Shown: in pieces, positions 53,775-62,928 of the stretch
Layout of the letters: each line of letters begins with the position of its first letter
Position numbering within the stretch: the first letter of the stretch is position 1
DNA from: Mycobacterium sp. URHB0044
GTDB taxonomy: Bacteria > Actinomycetota > Actinomycetes > Mycobacteriales > Mycobacteriaceae
Length of the DNA: 64,000 nucleotides
Assembly (NCBI RefSeq): GCF_000620625.1
Contig: NZ_JIAW01000021.1
Location: 62,001-126,000 of the forward strand
Direction: 5' to 3'
Program-made: the position numbers and the translations under genes
Notes under the pieces: model-generated
What the model saw: only the letters and a program-made list of their open reading frames with translations
What the model was told of the DNA's origin: nothing
Databases searched by the model: none

Positions 53775-54731
53775 TCACGTTAGCGCGGCGCGCAGCGCCT
53801 CGAGGCCACGATCGACGGCTTCGGTGGCCACCGGCACGACGCCTGCGTATCCGAGGTAACCATGCACGAGGCTCGTGGCGTTGTGGACCTCGACGGGCAC
53901 GCCGGCGTCGGTCAGCAGTTCGCCGTAGCGAATCCCGTCGTCGCGCAAGGGGTCATGGCCCGCGACCGCGATGTAAGCGGGCGGCAGGCCGGTGAAGTCC
54001 TTGGCTCGGGCAGGCACCAGGGTCGCCGGCGGGTTCTTGAGGTCGGCGTCGCCGGCGTACCACCGGGAGAAGCCGCCCACCGAACGCCCTGCGAGTACCG
54101 GCGCGTCGGCGTTTTCGGCGAACGACGGCAGCGTGGTGTCCCACGTGGTCGCCGGATACCAGAGCAGCTGAAACCGAATCGGTGGCCCGCCGGCGTCGCG
54201 CGCGAGGTGCGCCACCACGGCGGCCAGGTTGCCGCCCGCCGAATCTCCAACGATGGCAAGGCGTTGCGCGTCGGCGCCGAAGTCGGCTGCGTGCTCTGCT
54301 GCCCATTGCGTGGCCGCCCACACGTCATCCACTGCCGCCGGGTAGGGATGTTCTGGCGCCAATCGGTAGTCCACCGACACCACGAATGCCGACGCACCCA
54401 CCGCGTGCAGTCGGGCCGTGCCGTCATAGGTGTCGAGGTCGCCGACCGACCATCCACCGCCGTGGATGAACACCACCACCGGTGGTGGTGTGCCGCCGGT
54501 CGTGGGTGGCCAGTAGAGCCGGACGGGGATCGGGCCCGCGGGACCGTCGACGGTGTGGTCCTCGACGCGGAGTTCGGGGTGCACGGGCCGACGCGGCAGA
54601 TCCCGGAATCGTTGCCGGGCCTCCTCGGGCCCTCCGTCGGATGTCAATTGGAACGGGACGGCTTCCAGTACCTTCTGCACGATGGCGTCCAGGGGTGTGG
54701 AGGTGACTGCGGGGTCGTCGGCGACTGGCAT
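53775..54731 (-). CDS. Alpha/beta-hydrolase, hormone-sensitive-lipase family (LipH/LipI-like)
   Basis: 318 residues. Oxyanion motif FIHGGGWSVGD, nucleophile elbow VGDSAGGNLAA (Ser), acid in GHDPLRDDG and His in LVHGYLGY. No signal peptide. HSL-type carboxylesterases of mycobacteria (Rv1399c/Rv1400c at this position as I recall) cleave short acyl esters. Start ATG at 54731 shares the bases CATG with the divergent YhhN gene; TACGGT lies six bases before it, as in a leaderless transcript. Confidence 0.92.
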   Translation of the reverse strand: MPVADDPAVTSTPLDAIVQKVLEAVPFQLTSDGGPEEARQRFRDLPRRPVHPELRVEDHTVDGPAGPIPVRLYWPPTTGGTPPPVVVFIHGGGWSVGDLDTYDGTARLHAVGASAFVVSVDYRLAPEHPYPAAVDDVWAATQWAAEHAADFGADAQRLAIVGDSAGGNLAAVVAHLARDAGGPPIRFQLLWYPATTWDTTLPSFAENADAPVLAGRSVGGFSRWYAGDADLKNPPATLVPARAKDFTGLPPAYIAVAGHDPLRDDGIRYGELLTDAGVPVEVHNATSLVHGYLGYAGVVPVATEAVDRGLEALRAALT

Positions 54732-55491
54732 GACCACACCGTATCCGCGGCGCGTCACCCGGTTGCTCTGGGCCGTCGCCGCCCTCGTCGGGGCTGGTTA
54801 CGGGGTGTTTCTGATCGGCACCGCCGCACGCTTGCCTTCAGGTGCCGAACTCACCGGCCAGTTCGCCGGTCAGCCCGTGGTGAAGGCGGCCGCGGCCGTC
54901 GTGCTCGCGATCGCGGCCCTCGGCCATCCGATCCGGCGGGAGCGCCGCTGGTTGGTCGCGGCGCTGGCCTTCTCGGCAGCGGGCGACTTCCTGCTGGCGA
55001 TGCCGTGGTGGGAGCCGTCCTTCGTGTTGGGGCTGGGCGCGTTCCTGGTCGCTCACCTGTGCTTCCTCGCCGCCCTGTGGCCCTTGGCCGCACGCAGTGC
55101 CCCACGATTGGCGGCGGCCGTGGTGCTCGTCGCCGCGTGTGCCGCACTGCTGATCTGGTTCTGGCCGCGACTCGTCGCCGAGGGAATGGCGGTACCGGTG
55201 ACGCTCTACATCGCAGTGCTCGGCGCGATGGTGTGTGCCGCGCTGCTGGCACGGCTGCCGACACCCTGGACGGCGCTGGGCGCGGTGTGCTTCGCGGTGT
55301 CCGACGGCATGATCGGTATCGGCAAGTTCGTGTTGCAGGCCGGAGCCGGGCTGCCGGCGACATCAGGCTCCGAGGCGTTGGCGGTGCCGATCTGGTGGGC
55401 CTACGCGGCATCGCTGCTGTTGATCACTGCGGGGTTCTTCTTCGGCCGCGGTCGCGGGCCGTCGGATGGCTCTGCTACACCGACTGCGTGA
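54730..55491 (+). CDS. YhhN-family membrane protein (lysoplasmalogenase-like)
   Basis: 253 residues with about eight transmembrane helices. Family features: a GDFLLAMP motif (AAGDFLLAM) and VSDGMIGIGKF, each carrying an acidic residue within the membrane, as in lysoplasmalogenases such as TMEM86. Corresponds to Rv1401 by position. ATG 54730 overlaps the lipase start on the other strand; the stop overlaps priA (GTGA). Confidence 0.87.
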   Translation: MTTPYPRRVTRLLWAVAALVGAGYGVFLIGTAARLPSGAELTGQFAGQPVVKAAAAVVLAIAALGHPIRRERRWLVAALAFSAAGDFLLAMPWWEPSFVLGLGAFLVAHLCFLAALWPLAARSAPRLAAAVVLVAACAALLIWFWPRLVAEGMAVPVTLYIAVLGAMVCAALLARLPTPWTALGAVCFAVSDGMIGIGKFVLQAGAGLPATSGSEALAVPIWWAYAASLLLITAGFFFGRGRGPSDGSATPTA

Positions 55492-57530
55492 CGATCGAAC
55501 GGCGGGCAGGAGCGCAGCGACCGGGGGATGGCCATTCCCGGCAGCCCGCCGAACACGAGCCGATCGCCCGCGTGCTGCCGATGCTGTCGGTGCCGCATCT
55601 CGACCGCGACTTCGACTATCTGGTCGCGGCTGAGCAGTCCGACGACGCGCAGCCGGGCGTGCGGGTGCGGGTGCGCTTTCACGGCCGGCTCGTCGACGCG
55701 TTCATCCTCGAACGGCGATCGGACACCGATCACGCAGGCAAGCTCGGCTGGCTGGATCGGGTGGTGTCCGCCGAGCCGGTGCTGACACCCGACGTGCGAC
55801 GCCTCGTCGAGGCCGTCGCGGCGCGGTACGCGGGCACGCGCTCGGACGTGTTGCGGTTGGCCGTTCCGCCGCGGCACGCAGCGGCCGAGAAGCAGGTCGT
55901 CGCCGAGTTGCCCGCCGCGGTGACCACCGAGGTCGACGCCACGGCTTGGGCGTCCTACGGCCGCGGTGAGCAGTTCCTCGGCGCGCTCGCGGAGGGACGT
56001 GCCGCCCGCGCGGTCTGGCAGGCGCTGCCGGGGGAGTCGTGGGCCGATCGGCTGGCCGAGGCCGGGGCGGTGGTGGCGAACTCCGGCCGCGCCGCGCTCG
56101 TGATCGTGCCGGACCAGCGCGACGTCGACGCCTTGCATGCCGCCGCGGTACGACACGTCGACGAGTCCAGGGTGGTAGCCCTGTCGGCCGGGCTGGGCCC
56201 TGCCGAGCGCTACCGCCGCTGGCTGGCCGTGCTGCGCGGACGGGCCCGCCTGGTGATCGGAACCAGGAGCGCCGTCTTCGCGCCGGTCGCCGACCTCGGC
56301 CTGGTGATGGTCTGGGACGACGGTGACGACACGCTCGGCGAGCCGCGCGCGCCGTATCCGCACGCCCGCGAGGTGGCGATGCTGCGGGCTCACCAACTGC
56401 GTTGCGCGGCGCTGATCGGCGGGTATGCCCGTACCGCCGAAGCGCAGGCGTTGGTGCGCTCCAGGTGGGCGCACGATCTCGTGGCCCCGCGGCCGGTGGT
56501 CCGGGCGCGCACTCCGCGCGTCATCGCGATCGACGACAGCAGCTTCTCGCAGGAGCGCGACCCGGCGGCCCGCACCGCGCGGTTGCCGACGATGGCGCTT
56601 GACGCCGCGCGGGCGGCGCTGCAGGCGCACCGGCCCGTACTCGTCCAGGTGCCGCGGCGCGGTTACGTGCCCGCGCTGGCCTGCGGACGGTGCCGGACGA
56701 TCGCCCGGTGCAGGCATTGCACCGGTCCGATGTCACTGCCCGACCGCGACCACGCCGGCGCGGTGTGCCGGTGGTGCGGCCGGACAGAGACCGCCCTGCG
56801 CTGCGTGCGGTGCGGTTCCGACGCCGTGCGGGCCGTCGTGGTGGGGGCGCGGCGCACCGCCGAGGAACTCGGCCGGGCATTTCCCGGCACGACCGTCGTC
56901 ACGTCCGGCGGGGACGCCGTGGTCGGCTCGGTGCCCGATGCACCGGCCGTTGTGGTCGCGACGCCGGGCGCCGAGCCCGTCGCCGAAGGGGGTTACGGCG
57001 CGGCGATGCTGCTCGACGGATGGGCTCTGCTCGGCAGGCAGGACCTGCGCGCCGCTGAGGATGCGTTGCGTCGCTGGATGGCCGCGGCAGCCCTGGTGCG
57101 CCATCGCGGTGACGGGGGCGTCGTCGCCGTCGTTGCCGAGTCGGCAATTCCGACAGTGCAGGCGCTCATCCGGTGGGATCCGGTGGCGCACGCCGAATCC
57201 GAACTCGATGCGCGCTCGGAGGTCGGCCTGCCTCCCGCGGCGCACATGGCGGCGATCGACGGCGAAGCCGCTGCGGCGACGGCGCTGTTGGATACCGCGC
57301 ATCTGCCGGACGACGCGGAGGTGCTCGGCCCCGTCGACCTGCCCGCCGGTGCCCGGCGTCCCGCGGGCGGTGCAGCGGCGACCGGTCCGGTGACGAGGAT
57401 GCTGGTTCGGGTCCCGCGCGACGGCGGTCTGGCCCTCGCGGCCGCGCTGCGCCGGGCGACCGGGGTGCTCAGTGCCCGCCACGACCAACAGCCCGTACGG
57501 GTGCAAATCGACCCTTTGCACATAGGGTAG
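55488..57530 (+). CDS. priA: PriA-family primosomal protein without helicase motifs
   Basis: 680 residues from GTG. The N-terminal 3'-DNA-binding domain (ARVLPMLSVPHLDRDFDYLV, GVRVRVRFHGRLVDAFIL) and the zinc-binding cysteine cluster near residues 399-445 (CGRCRTIARCRHC; CRWCGR; CVRCGSD) are clear. The Walker A GSGKT of active PriA is absent, and the DEAH box is replaced by VWDDGDD. Actinobacterial PriA proteins are known to lack the helicase signature. It may act as an assembly factor in replication restart. Confidence 0.93.
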   Translation: MTIERRAGAQRPGDGHSRQPAEHEPIARVLPMLSVPHLDRDFDYLVAAEQSDDAQPGVRVRVRFHGRLVDAFILERRSDTDHAGKLGWLDRVVSAEPVLTPDVRRLVEAVAARYAGTRSDVLRLAVPPRHAAAEKQVVAELPAAVTTEVDATAWASYGRGEQFLGALAEGRAARAVWQALPGESWADRLAEAGAVVANSGRAALVIVPDQRDVDALHAAAVRHVDESRVVALSAGLGPAERYRRWLAVLRGRARLVIGTRSAVFAPVADLGLVMVWDDGDDTLGEPRAPYPHAREVAMLRAHQLRCAALIGGYARTAEAQALVRSRWAHDLVAPRPVVRARTPRVIAIDDSSFSQERDPAARTARLPTMALDAARAALQAHRPVLVQVPRRGYVPALACGRCRTIARCRHCTGPMSLPDRDHAGAVCRWCGRTETALRCVRCGSDAVRAVVVGARRTAEELGRAFPGTTVVTSGGDAVVGSVPDAPAVVVATPGAEPVAEGGYGAAMLLDGWALLGRQDLRAAEDALRRWMAAAALVRHRGDGGVVAVVAESAIPTVQALIRWDPVAHAESELDARSEVGLPPAAHMAAIDGEAAAATALLDTAHLPDDAEVLGPVDLPAGARRPAGGAAATGPVTRMLVRVPRDGGLALAAALRRATGVLSARHDQQPVRVQIDPLHIG

Positions 57531-57589
57531 GGCGGACTCATGACACGCAGGGTTGTCGATACCGTGCGCCGAGCCGAGCGGGAGGTGGC

Positions 57590-59401
57590 ATGCGGCGGAT
57601 ATTCGGTTGGCTGATTCTGCTGGGGCTCTGTGCCATTGGACTGCTGTGGCCACTCGTCCTCAGCGGCGGTGGCGGTGGGGGCGTCACCCAGGACCCCGTC
57701 GTCATCAGCAACTACGAAGCCGACTTCACCGTCGGCGAGGACGGCACGCTCGACGCCGTCGAGACCATCACCGGTGAGTTCCCGTCAGGGCGGCACGGCA
57801 TCTTCCGCTACTGGGACGTCGCCAACCAGAACAGTCCACGCGTGCGGCAGAAGCCCGAGATCACCTCCCTTCTGCTCGACGGCGAACCCGCCCCCTACCA
57901 GCTGCTGTGGGAGGACGGCGAGCGGTTCCGGGTGGCCAAGATCGGTAGTCCGGACACCACGCTGTCGCCCGGCACCCACGTCTACGAAATCCGCTACACC
58001 ATCCCCGGCGTACTGGATCCCGGTACCACCGGCGACCACGAGCGGTTTGCCAGCAGCACCGGTGAACCCAACTCCACGTCGACCTTCTTCTGGAACGTCA
58101 TCGCGCCGTCCTGGAACAACGAGATTCAGCGGGCGCACATCCGCGCGACCCTGCCCGCCGACGTCACCGGCGCCCAGTGTTCGGTCGGCTTCGGCCTCGG
58201 AGAACCTTGTCCGGGCTTGACCGTTCACGGCAACACCGTCGAGTTTTCCGCGGGAGGTCTGGCCCCGCGCACCCCGGTCACGTTGCGCGCAGGAGTTGAC
58301 GTGCCGACGCCGCCGCGGATCAGCCTGCCGTGGTCATATGAGTGGGACCGCATCCTCGGTCAGTCGGCCACCGGCGCGGCCTGGATGCTGGGGCTGTCCG
58401 TGGTCGCCGGTCTTGGCGCCTATCTGTTGTACCGGACCACCGTCGAACCACCGCCGGGCTTCCCCATCCAGTACGCACCGCCACCAGGACTCGGGCCCGT
58501 GCAGACCGAGTACATCCGCACCGAGTCGGTACCGCGCAACGGGTTGACCGCCACGCTGTTCTACCTCGCCGAACGCGGGCTCGTCGAGCTCACGCAGGTC
58601 AGCGACAAGCACTGGAAAGTGCGCAGCAGCGCAGAACGCGGCGCCTGGGCCGACGTCGATCCGGTCAGCGTCGCGGTCGGGCATGCGCTGAAGGTCAACG
58701 TGCCCGGCGGCGAGTTCGAGGCCAAGAAGACCGCGACGGCAGGCAAGAAGCTCAGCACCGCCAAGACCGACATGGCTGCGGCAGTACGGAAGTGGGCGAT
58801 CGACGACGGGCTGTTGGTCAAGCGCAAGAAGGAACTCTGGATCCGTACGGCCAACGTCGCTGCCATCATCCTCGCGGTGTGCGGCTTCTTCCGCTGGGGC
58901 TTCCCGGCCACCATGTGGGGGTTGCCGTTCGCGACGTTCTTCGCATTCACGGTGCGGTCATGGGCCGACGGCGTGGGGACGCGGCGCACCGAAGCGGGGC
59001 GTCAATTGTGGTCGCAGGCAGGCGGGTTCCACCGGCTGTTGTCGACCGATTCTGCCGAGACCCGGTTCGACTTCGGTGCCCGCAAGGACCTTTACTCGGC
59101 GTACGTACCGTTCGCGGTCGCCGCGGGCACCGCCGCGCTCTGGGCCAAGAAGTACCAGGCGTCCACGGGAGAGGTTGCGCCGCAACCTGGTTGGTACCAT
59201 TCATCGTCCACCACCGGCTCGAGTTTCACCGGCGGTTCCGGTGGCGCGGACTTCGACAGCTTCGACTCCGCGGTCTCGTCGTCGATCGGCGCGTATACCG
59301 CTTCACAGTCTTCGTCGTCGTCGGGCAGCTCCAGCGGCGGCAGCTCTGGCGGCGGCGGTGGCGGCGGCGGAGGCGGCGGAGGAGGAGGTGGCTCGTGGTG
59401 A
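57590..59401 (+). CDS. DUF2207 membrane protein with polyglycine C-terminus
   Basis: 603 residues: signal/anchor at the N-terminus (IFGWLILLGLCAIGLLWPL), extracytoplasmic beta-rich DUF2207 domain (VISNYEADFTVGEDGTLDAVETI), a transmembrane helix near residue 265 and a further hydrophobic pair near 425-450. The tail is Ser-rich then a run of 17 Gly ending SW, a hallmark of the family. It overlaps the LemA gene (GTGA), a common pairing. Function unknown; probably a membrane complex with LemA. Confidence 0.9.
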   Translation: MRRIFGWLILLGLCAIGLLWPLVLSGGGGGGVTQDPVVISNYEADFTVGEDGTLDAVETITGEFPSGRHGIFRYWDVANQNSPRVRQKPEITSLLLDGEPAPYQLLWEDGERFRVAKIGSPDTTLSPGTHVYEIRYTIPGVLDPGTTGDHERFASSTGEPNSTSTFFWNVIAPSWNNEIQRAHIRATLPADVTGAQCSVGFGLGEPCPGLTVHGNTVEFSAGGLAPRTPVTLRAGVDVPTPPRISLPWSYEWDRILGQSATGAAWMLGLSVVAGLGAYLLYRTTVEPPPGFPIQYAPPPGLGPVQTEYIRTESVPRNGLTATLFYLAERGLVELTQVSDKHWKVRSSAERGAWADVDPVSVAVGHALKVNVPGGEFEAKKTATAGKKLSTAKTDMAAAVRKWAIDDGLLVKRKKELWIRTANVAAIILAVCGFFRWGFPATMWGLPFATFFAFTVRSWADGVGTRRTEAGRQLWSQAGGFHRLLSTDSAETRFDFGARKDLYSAYVPFAVAAGTAALWAKKYQASTGEVAPQPGWYHSSSTTGSSFTGGSGGADFDSFDSAVSSSIGAYTASQSSSSSGSSSGGSSGGGGGGGGGGGGGGGSW

Positions 59402-59931
59402 GATTCCTGCTGATCTTGGTGCTGGTCGTACTGGTTCTGATACTCATCGGTTTCGTGTTGGGGTACAACAAGATTCGGTCCGCCGACGTCAGGGTGTCCG
59501 AGGCGCTGTCGGGCATCGACGTCGAGCTGACGCGGCGCGCCTCGCTGATCCCCAGCCTGGTGCACACCGTGCAGACCTTCGCCGCCCACGAGAAGGGCAT
59601 CCTCGACCACGTCACCGACGCCCGTGCCGCCTTGACCTCGGCCACGGGGGGTAAGTCGGTGGCGCAGCGCAGCGCAGCCGAACGCGAACTCGACACCGCC
59701 CTCGGGCAGGTGCTCGCGCTCGGCCAGAGCTACCCGCAGCTCAACTCGTCGAACAACTTCCTGAACCTGCAGGACAACCTCGCCGACACCGAGAACAAAC
59801 TCGCATTCGCCCGCCAGTACTACAACGACGCGGTGGCCACCCTGAACCGGACGATCAGCACCATCCCGTGGATGTTCGTCGCGCCGCTGGCCCGGGTACC
59901 GGAGCGCGAGTACTACCAGATTCCCCAATAG
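59398..59931 (+). CDS. LemA family protein
   Basis: 177 residues from GTG. One N-terminal transmembrane helix (FLLILVLVVLVLILIGFVLG) followed by the four-helix LemA domain: GYNKIRSADVRVSEALSGIDVELTRR, then SLVHTVQTFAAHEKG and LQDNLADTENKLAFARQYYND (in pieces). LemA proteins sit in the membrane with an extracytoplasmic helical bundle. Probably a partner of the DUF2207 protein. Confidence 0.93.
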   Translation: MRFLLILVLVVLVLILIGFVLGYNKIRSADVRVSEALSGIDVELTRRASLIPSLVHTVQTFAAHEKGILDHVTDARAALTSATGGKSVAQRSAAERELDTALGQVLALGQSYPQLNSSNNFLNLQDNLADTENKLAFARQYYNDAVATLNRTISTIPWMFVAPLARVPEREYYQIPQ

Positions 59932-59933
59932 AG

Positions 59934-60875
59934 ATGCGGATCGTCTTCGCCGGGACACCCGAACCCGCCCTTCCGTCGCTGCGCCGCCTCATCGACTCGC
60001 CGCGCCACGACGTGATCGCCGTGTTGACGCGGCCCGATGCCGTCGCAGGCCGCAGGGGGAAGCCACGGCCGTCGCCGGTCGCGCAACTCGCGCTCGACCA
60101 CGGCATCCCGCTGTTGCGGCCGGAGCGGCCCAACGGCGACGAATTCGTCGCCGAGCTGGCCGATTTGGCCCCCGACTGCTGCGCGGTGGTGGCGTACGGC
60201 GCGCTGCTGCGCGACGGCCTACTGGCGGTGCCGCGGTTCGGCTGGATCAACTTGCACTTCTCGGTGCTGCCCGCATGGCGGGGCGCGGCGCCCGTGCAGG
60301 CCGCCATCGCGGCAGGGGACGCGGTGACGGGCGCAACGACGTTCCTGATCGAGCCGAGCCTGGACTCCGGACCGGTGTTCGGTGTCGTCACCGAGACGAT
60401 CCGCCCGACCGACACCGCGGGCGACCTCCTCGGGCGGCTGTCGGAATCCGGCGCCGCCCTGTTGGAGACGACCCTGGATGGCATCGCCGACGGGTCGCTG
60501 GCCGCCGTACCGCAACCCTCGGAAGGCGTCACAGTTGCGCCGAAGATCACCGTCGAGGAGGCACGGGTGCGCTGGGATCTGCCCGCGCACGTGGTGGATC
60601 GGCGCATCCGCGCCGTCACGCCCAACCCGGGGGCTTGGACGATGATCGGGGATCTGCGCATCAAGGTCGGGCCCGTCTCGGTACTCGATGACGAGGCGAC
60701 CGACCGGAAACCATTGGCGCCCGGCGAGATTCGGGTCGAACGTGCCGGTGTCCTGATCGGCACTGCATCGCAACCCGTGCTGCTTGGCCGGATCCAGCCG
60801 CCCGGCAAGAAGGAGATGAACGCCGCGGACTGGGCCCGCGGTGCCCGACTGGACGAGAGTGCGCACGCCGAATGA
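59934..60875 (+). CDS. fmt: Methionyl-tRNA formyltransferase
   Basis: 313 residues. Opening RIVFAGTPEPALPSLRRL; catalytic NLHFSVLPAWRGAAPVQ (Asn, His) and the Asp in EPSLDSGPVF. The C-terminal OB-fold domain (APKITVEEARVRWDLPA, PPGKKEMNAADWARG) binds tRNA. It formylates initiator Met-tRNA, which is relevant to the initiator-like tRNA in the array. Starts three bases after lemA; ATGA overlap with rsmB. Confidence 0.97.
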   Translation: MRIVFAGTPEPALPSLRRLIDSPRHDVIAVLTRPDAVAGRRGKPRPSPVAQLALDHGIPLLRPERPNGDEFVAELADLAPDCCAVVAYGALLRDGLLAVPRFGWINLHFSVLPAWRGAAPVQAAIAAGDAVTGATTFLIEPSLDSGPVFGVVTETIRPTDTAGDLLGRLSESGAALLETTLDGIADGSLAAVPQPSEGVTVAPKITVEEARVRWDLPAHVVDRRIRAVTPNPGAWTMIGDLRIKVGPVSVLDDEATDRKPLAPGEIRVERAGVLIGTASQPVLLGRIQPPGKKEMNAADWARGARLDESAHAE

Positions 60876-62245
60876 ACAGACCGCAGCAGCGACGACCACG
60901 CCGCAAGCCCCTCGACCCGCCCCGCCAGGCGGCGTTCGACGTACTCCGTGCGGTGTCGGAGCGCGACGCCTATGCCAACCTCACCCTTCCCGCCATGCTC
61001 AGGACGCGCGAAATCACCGGCCGCGACGCCGCATTCGCGACCGAGCTCACCTACGGCACCTGCCGCGCCATCGGCCTGTTGGACGCCGTGATCGCCAAGG
61101 CCGCGAACCGGCCGACCGATCAGATCGACCCGGTGCTGCTCGATCTGCTCCGGCTCGGCGCCTATCAACTCCTCCGGATGCGTGTCGACGCTCACGCCGC
61201 CGTCGACACCACGGTGGAGCAGGCCGCCATCGAATTCGACACGGCGCGTGCCGGTTTCGTCAACGGCGTGCTGCGCAACATTTCGGCGCGGGACGAGGCG
61301 TCGTGGGTGGCCGAACTCGCGCCCGCACTCGACACGGACCCGGTCGGCCACATCGCCTTCGCGCACGGGCACCCGCGATGGATCGCCCAGGCCTTCGCCG
61401 ATGCGCTCGGGACGGACGCGGGCCAGCTTGGCGCGTTGCTCGCCAACGACGACGAGCGGCCGCAGGTGCACCTGGCGGCGCGTCCCGGCGTGCTGACGGC
61501 CGAGGAACTGGCCAACGCCGTCAACGGCGAACCCGGTCGGTACTCGCCCTACGCGGTCTACCTCTCCGGCGGCGACCCAGGCGACCTGGAACCGATCCAG
61601 CAGGGGCAGGCACTGGTGCAGGACGAGGGCAGCCAGCTGGTGGCCAGAGCCCTCACACTCGCACCCGTCGACGACGACGCGGGCCGGTGGCTGGACCTGT
61701 GTTCGGGACCGGGCGGAAAGACGGCGCTGCTTGCCGCGATCGGAGCCGCCTCAGGTGCCAAGGTGACTGCCATCGAACCGGCGCCACACCGCGCGGAGTT
61801 CGTGGAGCGGAACACCGCCGGACTCGACGTGGAGGTGCTGCGCGTCGACGGCCGCGACTCGGGTCTGCCCGCTGCGTCCTTCGACCGGGTCCTGGTGGAC
61901 GCGCCCTGCACCGGCCTCGGAGCGTTGCGTCGCAGGCCCGAAGCGCGCTGGCGGCGCCAACCCGGCGACGTCGCGGGGCTGGTGAAACTGCAACGTGAAC
62001 TGCTCGCCGCGGCCATCGCGCTAACCCGCCCCGGCGGGGTGGTGATGTACGCGACGTGCTCACCACATCTGGCCGAGACCGTCGGCGTGGTGGCCGACGC
62101 GGTGCGCCGCTATCCGGTGCGGGCCATCGACGCCCGGCCGCTGTTCGATCCGGTCGACGGGCTCGGTTCGGGACCGTACGTGCAGCTGTGGCCGCACCGG
62201 CACGGGACGGATGCGATGTTCGCGGCGGCCCTGCAAGTAACCTGA
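60872..62245 (+). CDS. rsmB: 16S rRNA (cytosine-967-C5) methyltransferase
   Basis: 457 residues: N-terminal NusB-like RNA-binding domain (ARLAAFDVLRAV-type segment QAAFDVLRAVSERDAYANL, LLDLLRLGAYQLLRM), then the methyltransferase with SAM motif LDLCSGPGGKTALLAA. The two catalytic Cys are in VDAPCTGLGALRRRPE and YATCSPHLAET. Called Fmu/Sun. Part of fmt-rsmB-rpe-ribD. Confidence 0.96.
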   Translation: MNRPQQRRPRRKPLDPPRQAAFDVLRAVSERDAYANLTLPAMLRTREITGRDAAFATELTYGTCRAIGLLDAVIAKAANRPTDQIDPVLLDLLRLGAYQLLRMRVDAHAAVDTTVEQAAIEFDTARAGFVNGVLRNISARDEASWVAELAPALDTDPVGHIAFAHGHPRWIAQAFADALGTDAGQLGALLANDDERPQVHLAARPGVLTAEELANAVNGEPGRYSPYAVYLSGGDPGDLEPIQQGQALVQDEGSQLVARALTLAPVDDDAGRWLDLCSGPGGKTALLAAIGAASGAKVTAIEPAPHRAEFVERNTAGLDVEVLRVDGRDSGLPAASFDRVLVDAPCTGLGALRRRPEARWRRQPGDVAGLVKLQRELLAAAIALTRPGGVVMYATCSPHLAETVGVVADAVRRYPVRAIDARPLFDPVDGLGSGPYVQLWPHRHGTDAMFAAALQVT

Positions 62246-62928
62246 TGCCCATGGCAGCACCCCTGATCGCGCCGTCCATTCTGGCCGCCGACTTCGCCAG
62301 GCTGGCCGACGAGACCGCCGCGGTGACCGGCGCCGACTGGTTGCACGTCGACGTCATGGACAACCACTTCGTCCCCAACCTGACGCTCGGCCTGCCGGTG
62401 GTGGAGAGCCTGCTCAAGGTCACCGACATCCCGATGGACTGTCACCTGATGATCGACGACCCGGCCCGCTGGGCGCCACCATATGCGGAGGCCGGCGCCT
62501 ACAACGTCACCTTCCATGCGGAGGCCGCCAACGATCCCCGCGCTGTCGCGCGCGACATCCGCGCCGCAGGCGCGAAGGCGGGGCTGTCCGTGAAGCCCGG
62601 CACACCGATCGATCCCTACCTCGAGATCCTCCGCGACTTCGACACCCTGTTGGTGATGTCGGTCGAGCCAGGCTTCGGCGGGCAGAAGTTCATCCCCGAG
62701 GTGCTCGCCAAGGTGGGCATCGTGCGACGACTCGTCGACGCGGGCGAACTGACCATCGTGGTGGAGATCGACGGCGGCATCAACGCCGACACCATTGAAG
62801 CGGCCGCCGAAGCGGGCGTCGACTGCTTCGTTGCGGGCTCCGCCGTCTTCGGTGCCTCCGACCCGTCCGCTGCGGTCGAGTCGTTGCGTGCGCAGGCCGC
62901 CAAAGCGGCCAAACATCTGACGCCGTGA
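62245..62928 (+). CDS. rpe: Ribulose-phosphate 3-epimerase
   Basis: 227 residues, TIM barrel: LIAPSILAADFARLADE, HVDVMDNHFVPNLTLG (metal-binding and catalytic Asp), MDCHLMIDDP, VMSVEPGFGGQKFIPE and the second catalytic Asp in VEIDGGINADT. It interconverts ribulose- and xylulose-5-phosphate. ATG 62245 overlaps the rsmB stop (TGATG); ATG 62251 is an alternative. Confidence 0.96.
   Translation: MPMAAPLIAPSILAADFARLADETAAVTGADWLHVDVMDNHFVPNLTLGLPVVESLLKVTDIPMDCHLMIDDPARWAPPYAEAGAYNVTFHAEAANDPRAVARDIRAAGAKAGLSVKPGTPIDPYLEILRDFDTLLVMSVEPGFGGQKFIPEVLAKVGIVRRLVDAGELTIVVEIDGGINADTIEAAAEAGVDCFVAGSAVFGASDPSAAVESLRAQAAKAAKHLTP

Noticed and set aside
59340..59400. GGC/GGA triplet run as a CRISPR or tandem repeat array
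   Set aside because: It is the polyglycine tail of the DUF2207 protein, in frame up to its stop.
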